Positions 56,821 to 64,000 of a stretch of DNA of 64,000 bases are shown here, in pieces. The stretch is from Chitinophaga nivalis (GTDB taxonomy: Bacteria; Bacteroidota; Bacteroidia; Chitinophagales; Chitinophagaceae), in the NCBI RefSeq assembly GCF_025989125.1, contig NZ_JAPDNR010000001.1:5630087-5694086 (forward strand), written 5' to 3'. Positions within the stretch are counted from its first letter, which is position 1. Each line of letters starts with the position of its first letter. The notes under the pieces were generated by a model that did no database searches, was not told the DNA's origin, and was given only the letters and a program-made list of their open reading frames with translations. A program made the translations under genes and the position numbers.

Positions 56821-59479
56821 TTTCAGTCAGTTGATAGTTAATTTCAATCACCTGCAGCCCATAAGGCGCCAGCGTTAGCGGGAAGGAATTACGGGTAGAT
56901 AACCGCGTACGTTCGCCCCGGTTACTGATTCCAAAAACCGTTACCGGCTTGATGCCTGTATGATTGATTACTTTGGTATAATCGATTTGTACGGTACTTT
57001 TCTGTGCATCGTCATCATTATTCAGCGATATCAGCCAGAGCTTTTTCTGTGCTGTATTAATAGCGCAGTAATAGTCGATGTAAGGATTGGCGATTTCTAT
57101 CAAACCTGGTTTCAGCAATAGTTTTGCAGGAGTACCATATACGCTGCCGGTAGCAAAACCATAGGTAAGATGAGGCCCTACCTTAGGCGTAATGAATCCA
57201 TGCGGAAAGGTCACGCTACCGGCTGAACGAAGTTTTATTTCCGCCAACAGATAATCCGTGATCCACCCTATCTGCCACCAGGCATGATGTGGATAGGGAC
57301 CGGCGCCTTTATTCATCACATCCCAATAGTAAGAGGCTACCCCGGTAGTGGTATCCACAAATGCATCCCTTCCCAAAGCGGCAGCCCGGGCCATGTGCAG
57401 GAACAGCGAGTCATGGGTTTGCATAAACATGTTGACAAACATACCGGCATGACTGGCCAGCAGTATAGGTCCCCGCTGATTGGCAGAACCCAGTGTTCCG
57501 CCATGTTCAAAGCTGAGGCCCACCTGGCTGATTTCCCAATCCTGCCGCGCCATACCATTTACTATTTTCTTTTGGGCAGATGGAATAGGATGTGTATAGA
57601 TGGAAGTGGTATATAGCTGCGCGGTGCGGATGGCCGCACGCAGGTATTTTTCCTCCCGGGTTGTTTCATATAAATGCAGGAATGCCTGGGCGCTTTGTCC
57701 GGTAGCAAAATCGGGTACAAAACGGGTATCTCCGCAAACACCCAGGAAGTGCCCTTTTTGGATGGCTTCCCGTATATACCAGTCAGCTCCTTTCCTGGCA
57801 GCAGCCAGGTATTTTTCATCTTTCAGGATATTATACGCAACCAGTAAGCCATAAAAAGTAGGGCGGAGATCTGCGATATCCGTAAACATGGGTTTACCGG
57901 AAGTGAGGTCATAGGCAACCTCCCAATGTCCATCCGTATCCATCCAGGCCAACAGCTTGTCTGCAGCAGCCTGTAATGCTTTTCTTAAGGTGGTATCACC
58001 GGGTTGAAACAATAACAGGTTACCGATATCCATCAGCATGTAATAGGTAATACCAATGGGTTCCGTGTAGGGTCCCCACTCTTCTGTAAACCTTTTACTT
58101 TTGGTGAGGTAGTATTGTCCGGCAGTGGCGCCGTGGAAAAAACCGGGGTTATGGTCCTGTTGCTGCAGTTTAAAATTACGGGCATATGGCAGGCGGGTTT
58201 GCTGCAACACGGTATCTTCCGTTATGGCGGCCAGCATCCACATGGCGCCATAGTCTGCATTTTTCATGGCATCTTTTTGCGCCCCGTACACCCCACCCAG
58301 ATAAGCCTGTGCGCCGATGTCTACACCATTATACTGTTCCCTTTTCCACAGGGATGTGCTGTCATTAATCAGGTATTGATACATCGTCAGGATACGACTG
58401 CTCAGGGATTGGCGTGTTTTTTTCAACGACAGGAAATCAGCAAAATGATACACGTCGTTCACGGCATGTTTAAAAACGGTGTACCAATCGGCCCGCCGGA
58501 TCGTATACCGGAAAGAAAAAGTAACTGTATCTCCTTTTTCCAAAAAAGAACCTTTCTCTCCCAGCACAGGATGATACGCTGTAGGTGTCAGCGAAGCCTT
58601 TCTGTTCATGAGTGACAGGCCGGTCTGCCAGTTATCCTGTGTTTTCACCGCATGCTCCCAGGGATCCCTGCCGGTGCCGGGCGCCGGTATGACTCCGATG
58701 GTCAGGTGCTGCCGGGTACTGACAAAAGCCGCCAGGGTAGCTGCGGTCCGTTCTCTTACTATTACGGGTTTATCCGGAATGCCCTGCATATAAGCATAGG
58801 CTTTTATAAAATCCTTTTCGATGGCATTGCTTTGAAAATAGCCGGGAATGCCACCCCACGCCAGTTCTTTTTCCGGCACCGTAGCCAACGTAGGCGTGGC
58901 CAGTGAAAAGTATCCGGCTGCTTTTGCCTGTAACGATATCTTTACCAGGATGTCTGCCGGGAAAGCGGTATCCGGCTGCCAGGTGGCTATAATACTGGCT
59001 TTATCATTTTCTGCAGTAAAACATAATGTCTGGTTACCTGTTTTTTTTACCGCCGAAGGATACAGGTATGCTGCTTCTCCGGCCGTATTCATGGACACGG
59101 GTTGCAACGCTTTTTCCCAAAGCGGAAGAATATATCTGTATATCGGCTCGGGAAAATGCAGCTGCTTCCCGGCCTTATCATACAATGCTACCGGTGTGGT
59201 ATCCGGTTTTTCTTTTGCATAGAGGAAGGTATATTCGCCGTTTACATGTGGTAGCTGCTGCCAGCTGCCCTGGTGATTGACAACAATACTGTTCAATCGC
59301 CATTGCTCCTGGAACTGTTTCCAGTGCAGTTGCAACGCCGCCGTGGCCAGCGAAACCTGGGTTGCCTGCTGTGCTGCCACAGGCAGATACATCATCAACA
59401 ATACTATGACCGCTATTCTCTTCAAAGGATGTTTTTTAGTGGATGACTGTTTCTGTTGCTGTCCATACCGGTGATACAT
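56804..59479 (-). CDS. Secreted six-hairpin/toroid glycosidase-like enzyme
   Basis: An 891-residue exported protein. The N-terminus has an extended basic region before a hydrophobic core (KRIAVIVLLMMYLPVAAQ). The first 350 residues are beta-rich. Residues about 360-720 contain the repeating helix pattern of an (alpha/alpha) toroid (AQAYLGGVYGAQKDAMKNAD, YTEPIGITYYMLMDIGN, LAAARKGADWYIREAIQ, SAQAFLHLYETTREEKYL, ASHAGMFVNMFMQTHDSL, PHHAWWQIGWITDYLL). The C-terminus is a beta-sandwich with AINTAQKKLWLISLNND and PYGLQVIEINY. The fold suggests a glycoside hydrolase or polysaccharide lyase acting in the periplasm. Family number not assigned. The chosen ATG overlaps the symporter gene by 44 bp; a later start just before the hydrophobic core is possible. 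Confidence 0.88.
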   Translation of the reverse strand: MYHRYGQQQKQSSTKKHPLKRIAVIVLLMMYLPVAAQQATQVSLATAALQLHWKQFQEQWRLNSIVVNHQGSWQQLPHVNGEYTFLYAKEKPDTTPVALYDKAGKQLHFPEPIYRYILPLWEKALQPVSMNTAGEAAYLYPSAVKKTGNQTLCFTAENDKASIIATWQPDTAFPADILVKISLQAKAAGYFSLATPTLATVPEKELAWGGIPGYFQSNAIEKDFIKAYAYMQGIPDKPVIVRERTAATLAAFVSTRQHLTIGVIPAPGTGRDPWEHAVKTQDNWQTGLSLMNRKASLTPTAYHPVLGEKGSFLEKGDTVTFSFRYTIRRADWYTVFKHAVNDVYHFADFLSLKKTRQSLSSRILTMYQYLINDSTSLWKREQYNGVDIGAQAYLGGVYGAQKDAMKNADYGAMWMLAAITEDTVLQQTRLPYARNFKLQQQDHNPGFFHGATAGQYYLTKSKRFTEEWGPYTEPIGITYYMLMDIGNLLLFQPGDTTLRKALQAAADKLLAWMDTDGHWEVAYDLTSGKPMFTDIADLRPTFYGLLVAYNILKDEKYLAAARKGADWYIREAIQKGHFLGVCGDTRFVPDFATGQSAQAFLHLYETTREEKYLRAAIRTAQLYTTSIYTHPIPSAQKKIVNGMARQDWEISQVGLSFEHGGTLGSANQRGPILLASHAGMFVNMFMQTHDSLFLHMARAAALGRDAFVDTTTGVASYYWDVMNKGAGPYPHHAWWQIGWITDYLLAEIKLRSAGSVTFPHGFITPKVGPHLTYGFATGSVYGTPAKLLLKPGLIEIANPYIDYYCAINTAQKKLWLISLNNDDDAQKSTVQIDYTKVINHTGIKPVTVFGISNRGERTRLSTRNSFPLTLAPYGLQVIEINYQLTENATTK

Positions 59480-61154
59480 CTACCTTACGGGCCGCCCGCC
59501 ACGGAATGAGCGACAGCAACAATATAACCGTAGCAATGCCTGTTACCAGCCCGGTACTTTTTCCGGAGAAAAAACATAAGCCATATAACAGCAGGGCAAT
59601 AAACGCCAATGAAAAAGCAATCACCTGCAGTCCGAAACGGTTTTGTTTGCGGATGGCCAGGGCTTCCGCGGGAGCTGCTTCGGGTATGTTTTTGCTGCGT
59701 TGTTTTTTTTGTTCCTGCAGGTGTATATATTCCTGGCTGATATGTCCTTTGTAGTAAGCATACAGCTCGTACAACGCCAGCAGCAAAAAGGGCAATCCTA
59801 CCCCCAGCAGCATTTCATGGGCACGGCTCAATTTGTACCCTGCCGTCAGTGGCAGCAGGAGTTTACATACCAGGTTGACGGCCAGGCTAACACCGGTAAT
59901 ATACAGGGTAGCCTTTCCCGTTAGCCGCCTGGAAAACAGGGCCCATATCGGCGGCGCCAGCAAGGGGCCGCCCGTGATCGCACCAATGCTTAATGTGACT
60001 TCCACAATTCCACCCATATAGGGTACTATCAAGGCAATCCCAATCATGCCTATACCAAAGAACCAGGAAGAGATCCTGGCTACCCGCATCAGGGTGGTAT
60101 CTGATGCGGCCGGTCGGAACACCCCTTTATAGATGTCGTTGGTAAAAACGGCAGCTACCACATTCAGAGCGGTATTGGCAGAAGCAGAAGTAGAAAAATA
60201 CATACCGGTCAGCATCAACCCCATCAGTCCCGCAGGTAATACCTGGCGGCATATCATCAGGTAAGCATTTTCTGTATCCAATCCCAGCAATCCGGGGTTA
60301 ATACTTTTATACAACATCGGTGGCAGCATCCACAATACCGGGCTTACGATATACAGCGCCGCAAAAAGCCAGGCCACTTTTGATGCCGACCGCGGCGTAT
60401 CCACACTGGTATAACGCTGTACAAACGTCCAGTTACCTCCGATATAGAAGATATGATACAAGGCATACGCCAGGATAAAACTCCAGGAATATTCTCCATT
60501 GACTACATCGAAAAATCCGGCAGGAGAAAAATGCAGAAAATGATGTACTCCGCCGGCCGCCTCAAAGGCAAGTGGTACGATAATCAATACGGCTGCTGTC
60601 AGGATCACAAACTGCAGGATATCCGTTACCATGACTGCCCACAAACCACCTACGGCGGTATAGGCAATCATAAACAATCCCAGCACCACAGTAGCCGGCA
60701 TCAAAGGAAATCCTAATGATGCACTGACCAGCCTGGCAACGGAATAAAGTACGGAGCCTTTGATCAGTAAGGATACGATCATGAAGATATAGATAAAGCA
60801 CTGCTGCACGTTAACGCCTAAACGTTCCCGGATAAATTCCGCCGCAGTAAGATTGCCGGTAGCTTTCCACCGCGGCGCCAGGTAGTATCCGGTTACCAGC
60901 CCGCCGATGCACATGGTCCATTGAATGGTGATGGCCACCCAGCCATATTTATAGGCAATGGCGCCCCATGCCACAAAAGTACCGGCAGAGAAAAAACTCA
61001 TGAACAACGACAGACCGCCGATGAACCAGGGGACTGCTTCACCGGCCGCAAAAAAAGACCGCAGGTTTCTCCCGGTACGGGAAAAAGAGAACCCTACCAG
61101 CATGATAAATACAGAAAAGACAACCATAACAGTGGTATCAATAACAGCGTTCAT
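59436..61154 (-). CDS. Sodium:solute symporter (SSS family)
   Basis: A 572-residue inner-membrane transporter with about 13-14 hydrophobic segments, starting MNAVIDTTVMVVFSVFIMLVGF. The SSS-typical first loop is present (RTGRNLRSFFAAGEAVPWFIGGLSLFMSFFSAGTFVAWGAIAYKYG), as is the sodium-site-like region TGMYFSTSASANTALNVVAAVFTNDIYK. A charged stretch near 455-500 (LQEQKKQRSKNIPEAAPAEALAIRKQ) links the last helices. It lies 30 nt after the lipoprotein gene stop in the glycan operon, so it likely carries the released mono- or disaccharide, or a uronic-acid product, into the cytoplasm with sodium. Confidence 0.94.
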   Translation of the reverse strand: MNAVIDTTVMVVFSVFIMLVGFSFSRTGRNLRSFFAAGEAVPWFIGGLSLFMSFFSAGTFVAWGAIAYKYGWVAITIQWTMCIGGLVTGYYLAPRWKATGNLTAAEFIRERLGVNVQQCFIYIFMIVSLLIKGSVLYSVARLVSASLGFPLMPATVVLGLFMIAYTAVGGLWAVMVTDILQFVILTAAVLIIVPLAFEAAGGVHHFLHFSPAGFFDVVNGEYSWSFILAYALYHIFYIGGNWTFVQRYTSVDTPRSASKVAWLFAALYIVSPVLWMLPPMLYKSINPGLLGLDTENAYLMICRQVLPAGLMGLMLTGMYFSTSASANTALNVVAAVFTNDIYKGVFRPAASDTTLMRVARISSWFFGIGMIGIALIVPYMGGIVEVTLSIGAITGGPLLAPPIWALFSRRLTGKATLYITGVSLAVNLVCKLLLPLTAGYKLSRAHEMLLGVGLPFLLLALYELYAYYKGHISQEYIHLQEQKKQRSKNIPEAAPAEALAIRKQNRFGLQVIAFSLAFIALLLYGLCFFSGKSTGLVTGIATVILLLSLIPWRAARKVDVSPVWTATETVIH

Positions 61155-61184
61155 CCCATTTTCCTTTTATCCCCGGTATTATTG

Positions 61185-62075
61185 TCAGGGAGTGATTGTT
61201 AATGTAATTTCTCTTGTTGTACGTTGTGCACCGTTGTAACGCACATTGGCTCCCTCAAATACTACCTTATAGCTACCTGGCCTGGTGTAGGTATATTTAT
61301 ACACCGGCAGTGCCGTACTAATATTCTTTATCGCCACGCCCGCATCGGGTTTGATGTACCCGGGGTCCAAACCTTTGCTGATGATCCAGTCTTCATTATC
61401 ATCGGCCTCCTTCCCTGCTGCCGGCATCAGTAATCGCGTGGCAGAAATCATCCAGCCTGTTTCCTTATTCCTGAAATCAATCGCCTGCCAGCCGGCTGTA
61501 GCCATGGTGGCCAGCGGTGATACCATACCTTCCTGCGAAACGTTGCCGGCATCAAAAGCACTGATCACCCACCGGTTCTGGCCCTGTGTCTTCTTATAAT
61601 CTGTATATCTGAATGCTACGTATAGCCGTGCCGTTGAGTCTTTCGGATCAGCAAATGCCTTTAAACTGATGGTACCGGAAGCTGTATTATCCTGTCCGGC
61701 AGAGAATACAGCACGGCTGGAAATATCTTTCCAGGTAGCTGCCCTTACTTTAGCGGTATCCGCTTCTCCTCTATAGTCAGCAGATACCAGCAGTTGCAGG
61801 TTCGGGTATATCTTCCCGAATTGCACCAACGTCTTAAAACTTATTTGCAGGTCATTCTCTGCGCGGGTACGATAGCGGTAATCGTAGTGATGTCCCGGTT
61901 CACCGGAATAGAAGGTAATATTATCCGGATCCCCGGTCAGGTTAAAAGTAATCATCTCTCCGGCTTTATAGGTGCTGGCAGCTGTTGTTACTTCCAGGGA
62001 AGGCGTGGGTACCTTTTCCTTACTGCAGGCTACTCCTGCCACTACGCATACCAACAGGCATAATAAGTTTCGCAT
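61185..62075 (-). CDS. DUF5017-like lipoprotein, SusE-position surface protein
   Basis: A 296-residue lipoprotein with signal peptide and lipobox (MRNLLCLLVCVVAGVACSK, Cys17). After the lipobox comes an Ig-like segment (LEVTTAASTYKAGEMITFNLTGDPDNITFYSGEPGHHYDYRYR) and a C-terminal beta domain ending RYNGAQRTTREITLTITP. This matches the DUF5017 proteins found next to SusC/SusD pairs. It is likely an accessory glycan-binding protein on the cell surface. It starts 26 nt after the SusD gene stop. Confidence 0.88.
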   Translation of the reverse strand: MRNLLCLLVCVVAGVACSKEKVPTPSLEVTTAASTYKAGEMITFNLTGDPDNITFYSGEPGHHYDYRYRTRAENDLQISFKTLVQFGKIYPNLQLLVSADYRGEADTAKVRAATWKDISSRAVFSAGQDNTASGTISLKAFADPKDSTARLYVAFRYTDYKKTQGQNRWVISAFDAGNVSQEGMVSPLATMATAGWQAIDFRNKETGWMISATRLLMPAAGKEADDNEDWIISKGLDPGYIKPDAGVAIKNISTALPVYKYTYTRPGSYKVVFEGANVRYNGAQRTTREITLTITP

Positions 62076-62101
62076 AGTACATACATTTACAGGTCAGTTG
62101 T

Positions 62102-63673
62102 TTACCATCCCGGATTTTGTTCAACCAGATGATTGATCGTTGTTTCCGTCGTGGGTATCGGGAACAGCAGGTTACGGGCGGTTACATTTTTGGCGGCGCT
62201 GGCAGCATATTTCCAGGCAGCGGGCGCCGTAGCTGTAATCTCTGTGGCCAGTGACTGCATTTTTGAAAGATATAATCCCCAGCGTATCAGGTCATGTTTC
62301 CGCAGCCCTTCAAAACAAAGTTCTCTTGCCCGTTCATCCTGGATCTGCAAGAGAAAATCCGCTTTGCTCAAACCGGCAGGCAGATCTGCTGTTGCATCAG
62401 GGGTACCTGGTAACTTTCCATAAGCTCTCCTTCTCACCATATTCACCGCTTCATAGGCTTCGCCATCCGGACCATTTACCGCATTCTCCGCTTCCGCTTT
62501 CATCAGCAACACATCTGCATACCGGATTACAGGAAAATTAGTGCCGTTGTATAACCTGTTCTTAGGTACCAAGGTTTCATATTCCCGCCGCCATTTGCCG
62601 GCAGTACGGTCATATACCTGCGCAGGGGTATAACTCACCCGGCTGGTAACACCGGCAGCTATCGCATAACGATAGGGTGCAATAGCCCAATCGCGGCGCA
62701 GGTCGTCCGGTGCAAACAGGTTGAATAACCGGGCGGTGGGATGTACCCCTCCGCCGGAGTAACCAATATTATCATCCGGACATTCCAATCCGTTTTCAAT
62801 ACCCACTCCGCCGGCCAGCTGGGCTGCCCCTTGCTGATTGCCGTACATCCCGATTTCCCAGATGCATTCACCCGGTTCATTGATATCTTTTGAATGATTG
62901 ATGAATATGGCGCTATAGCTGGTATTCAGTGAATGCCGGGCCGATTTGATCACGTTATTGGTGCAGGTCAGCGCATCTGCATACCGGGCTGTCTCATACA
63001 GCGGCGCGCCGGCCATTGTAAGGTACACACGTGCCAGTACTGCCTCTACAGCAGTGGCGGTAATTCTTTCATTGCTGGTATAAGTACGGATATCATGCAC
63101 CAAAGGCAGCGCAGCCTTCATGTCGGCCACAATGGAAGCATATACTGCCGCTACGGGAGCACGGCCCTGCATGGGCTCCAGGGACGATTTAGTGGCAGTA
63201 AGCCGCAAAGGCACCGCACCAAAATTATCTGCCAGCACAAAATAAAAATAAGCCCTCAAAAAAAGCGCCTGTCCTTTGATGGCATTTCTTTTTGTTTCGT
63301 CCATTGCAGGCCGGTGCACATTCTCCAGCAACAGGTTGGCCCGGTCGATACCCTGGTAGGCAACTTCCCACAACTTGCCGACGTCCAGCTGGCCGGCATC
63401 AAAATCCATTACCCGGACATTGTTGGTCGAAACATTTTTGTAAAAGAATTCGTCGCTGATGGTCAGGAAACTGAACAAACCCCGCGCATACATTCTGCCA
63501 TAGGTATCTATTAATCTGTTGTACACCCCATTCAGCGAGCGTTCCAGGTCAGCTTCGGTATTGTAGTAAAATTCCGGCGTCACAAAATCCTCCGGTTTCG
63601 TATCCAGGAATTTATTACACCCTGGTAGTATGCAACCTGTTAGTATAATCAGGGAGATGATATATTTTTTCAT
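62102..63673 (-). CDS. SusD/RagB-family outer-membrane lipoprotein
   Basis: A 523-residue SusD-like glycan-binding lipoprotein that caps the SusC transporter. The ATG at 63673 is chosen over the in-frame ATG at 63709, because it gives a clean lipoprotein signal (MKKYIISLIILTGCILPGC, Cys19) followed by the family hallmark NKFLDTKPEDF. Tetratricopeptide-like helices follow (ADLERSLNGVYNRLID, QALFLRAYFYFVLADNFGAVPL, VEAVLARVYLTMAGAPLYE). The C-terminal RagB signatures are present (VIRYADVLLMKAEAENAVNG, IQDERARELCFEGLRKHDLIRWG, NPGW end). It lies 43 nt after the SusC stop and is co-transcribed. Confidence 0.96.
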   Translation of the reverse strand: MKKYIISLIILTGCILPGCNKFLDTKPEDFVTPEFYYNTEADLERSLNGVYNRLIDTYGRMYARGLFSFLTISDEFFYKNVSTNNVRVMDFDAGQLDVGKLWEVAYQGIDRANLLLENVHRPAMDETKRNAIKGQALFLRAYFYFVLADNFGAVPLRLTATKSSLEPMQGRAPVAAVYASIVADMKAALPLVHDIRTYTSNERITATAVEAVLARVYLTMAGAPLYETARYADALTCTNNVIKSARHSLNTSYSAIFINHSKDINEPGECIWEIGMYGNQQGAAQLAGGVGIENGLECPDDNIGYSGGGVHPTARLFNLFAPDDLRRDWAIAPYRYAIAAGVTSRVSYTPAQVYDRTAGKWRREYETLVPKNRLYNGTNFPVIRYADVLLMKAEAENAVNGPDGEAYEAVNMVRRRAYGKLPGTPDATADLPAGLSKADFLLQIQDERARELCFEGLRKHDLIRWGLYLSKMQSLATEITATAPAAWKYAASAAKNVTARNLLFPIPTTETTINHLVEQNPGW

Positions 63674-63716
63674 CCGTGTTGATTTTAGTGGCTGTAAATG
63701 TTTCCGCATCGCTGCT

Positions 63717-64000
63717 TCAAAACGTAAGATCCAGGCCGACAGTGAGGGTGCGGGCCTTAGGGTAGGCCGACCAGTCGAAGCCCGGTGTTAAAGCAGATTG
63801 TCTGACCGAAACTTCCGGATCCAGACCGGAGTAGCGGGTCCAGGTAAACAGATTCTGCGCAGCGGCATAGATGCGGCAGGACTTTATTTTAACTGGTTTC
63901 AATCTTACGGCCGGGAAGTTATAACCCAGTGCCACTGTTTTCAACCGCAGGTAAGAACCATCTTCAATGGTGCGGGAAGAGTAAACCAGCGGCCCCTGGC
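63717..64000 (-). CDS. SusC/RagA-family TonB-dependent receptor, C-terminal end only
   Basis: The last 94 codons of a SusC-like outer-membrane transporter run in from the right edge. The typical final barrel strands are seen: DGSYLRLKTVALGYNFP, RIYAAAQNLFTWTRYSGLDPEVS and the terminal PKARTLTVGLDLTF. It immediately precedes the SusD gene, the standard order. An internal Met (63944) is not the start; the true N-terminus is outside the window. Confidence 0.94.
   Translation of the reverse strand, partial: QGPLVYSSRTIEDGSYLRLKTVALGYNFPAVRLKPVKIKSCRIYAAAQNLFTWTRYSGLDPEVSVRQSALTPGFDWSAYPKARTLTVGLDLTF

Noticed and set aside
63674..63709. Twelve-residue longer start for the SusD protein
   Set aside because: The shorter start gives a clean lipoprotein signal peptide; the longer one adds basic residues ahead of it.

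Overview
The window looks like chromosomal DNA of a Bacteroidota member, most probably a Chitinophagaceae (Chitinophaga-like) soil bacterium. This is inferred from a SusC/SusD pair, a type IX secretion (T9SS) C-terminal sorting domain, an ECF sigma/anti-sigma pair next to an outer-membrane beta-barrel receptor, and promoters resembling TTTG/TAnnTTTG. No tRNA, rRNA, CRISPR array, transposase or phage gene was seen.

Region 1 (1-31169, all minus strand) is half the window: a lipopeptide-type non-ribosomal peptide synthetase (NRPS) operon. Transcription order is a FAAL-ACP-C-A-T-E starter (24693-31169), a stand-alone TauD/SyrP-like Fe(II)/2-oxoglutarate dioxygenase (23706-24668), a three-module NRPS (12783-23660) and a further NRPS that starts at 12786 and is still open at the left edge, more than 4260 residues later. 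Specificity pockets read by eye give acyl - D-Asn - Thr - Gly - X - D-X - D-Ser - X - (at least one more C domain). The release domain lies outside the window. The Thr module has two condensation-type domains in tandem, the second with a broken HHxxxDG motif, directly after the dioxygenase gene. A LuxR-type response regulator (32145-32798) lies upstream of the operon, separated by about 1 kb that carries a roughly 120-bp-periodic array of direct repeats.

Region 2 (33058-37249) is an ECF sigma factor with an overlapping membrane-bound anti-sigma-like protein, divergent from a small membrane protein and an outer-membrane beta-barrel protein that ends in a perfect 42-nt palindromic terminator.

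Region 3 (37375-49485) is mixed: a T9SS-secreted Ig-like protein, a 69-residue cysteine-rich peptide with a double-glycine leader, two amidohydrolases, an AraC regulator, an exported argininosuccinate-lyase-like enzyme, an alpha/beta hydrolase and a CPA1 Na+/H+ antiporter. Convergent pairs are separated by clear hairpin terminators.

Region 4 (49505-64000, all minus strand) is a polysaccharide-utilisation-type operon. In transcription order it encodes SusC (only its C-terminus is in the window), SusD, a DUF5017-like lipoprotein, a sodium:solute symporter, two related large secreted proteins of the (alpha/alpha) toroid glycosidase type, an SGNH esterase and a FAD-dependent oxidoreductase. The likely logic is outer-membrane glycan import, periplasmic trimming and de-esterification, then sodium-driven uptake.
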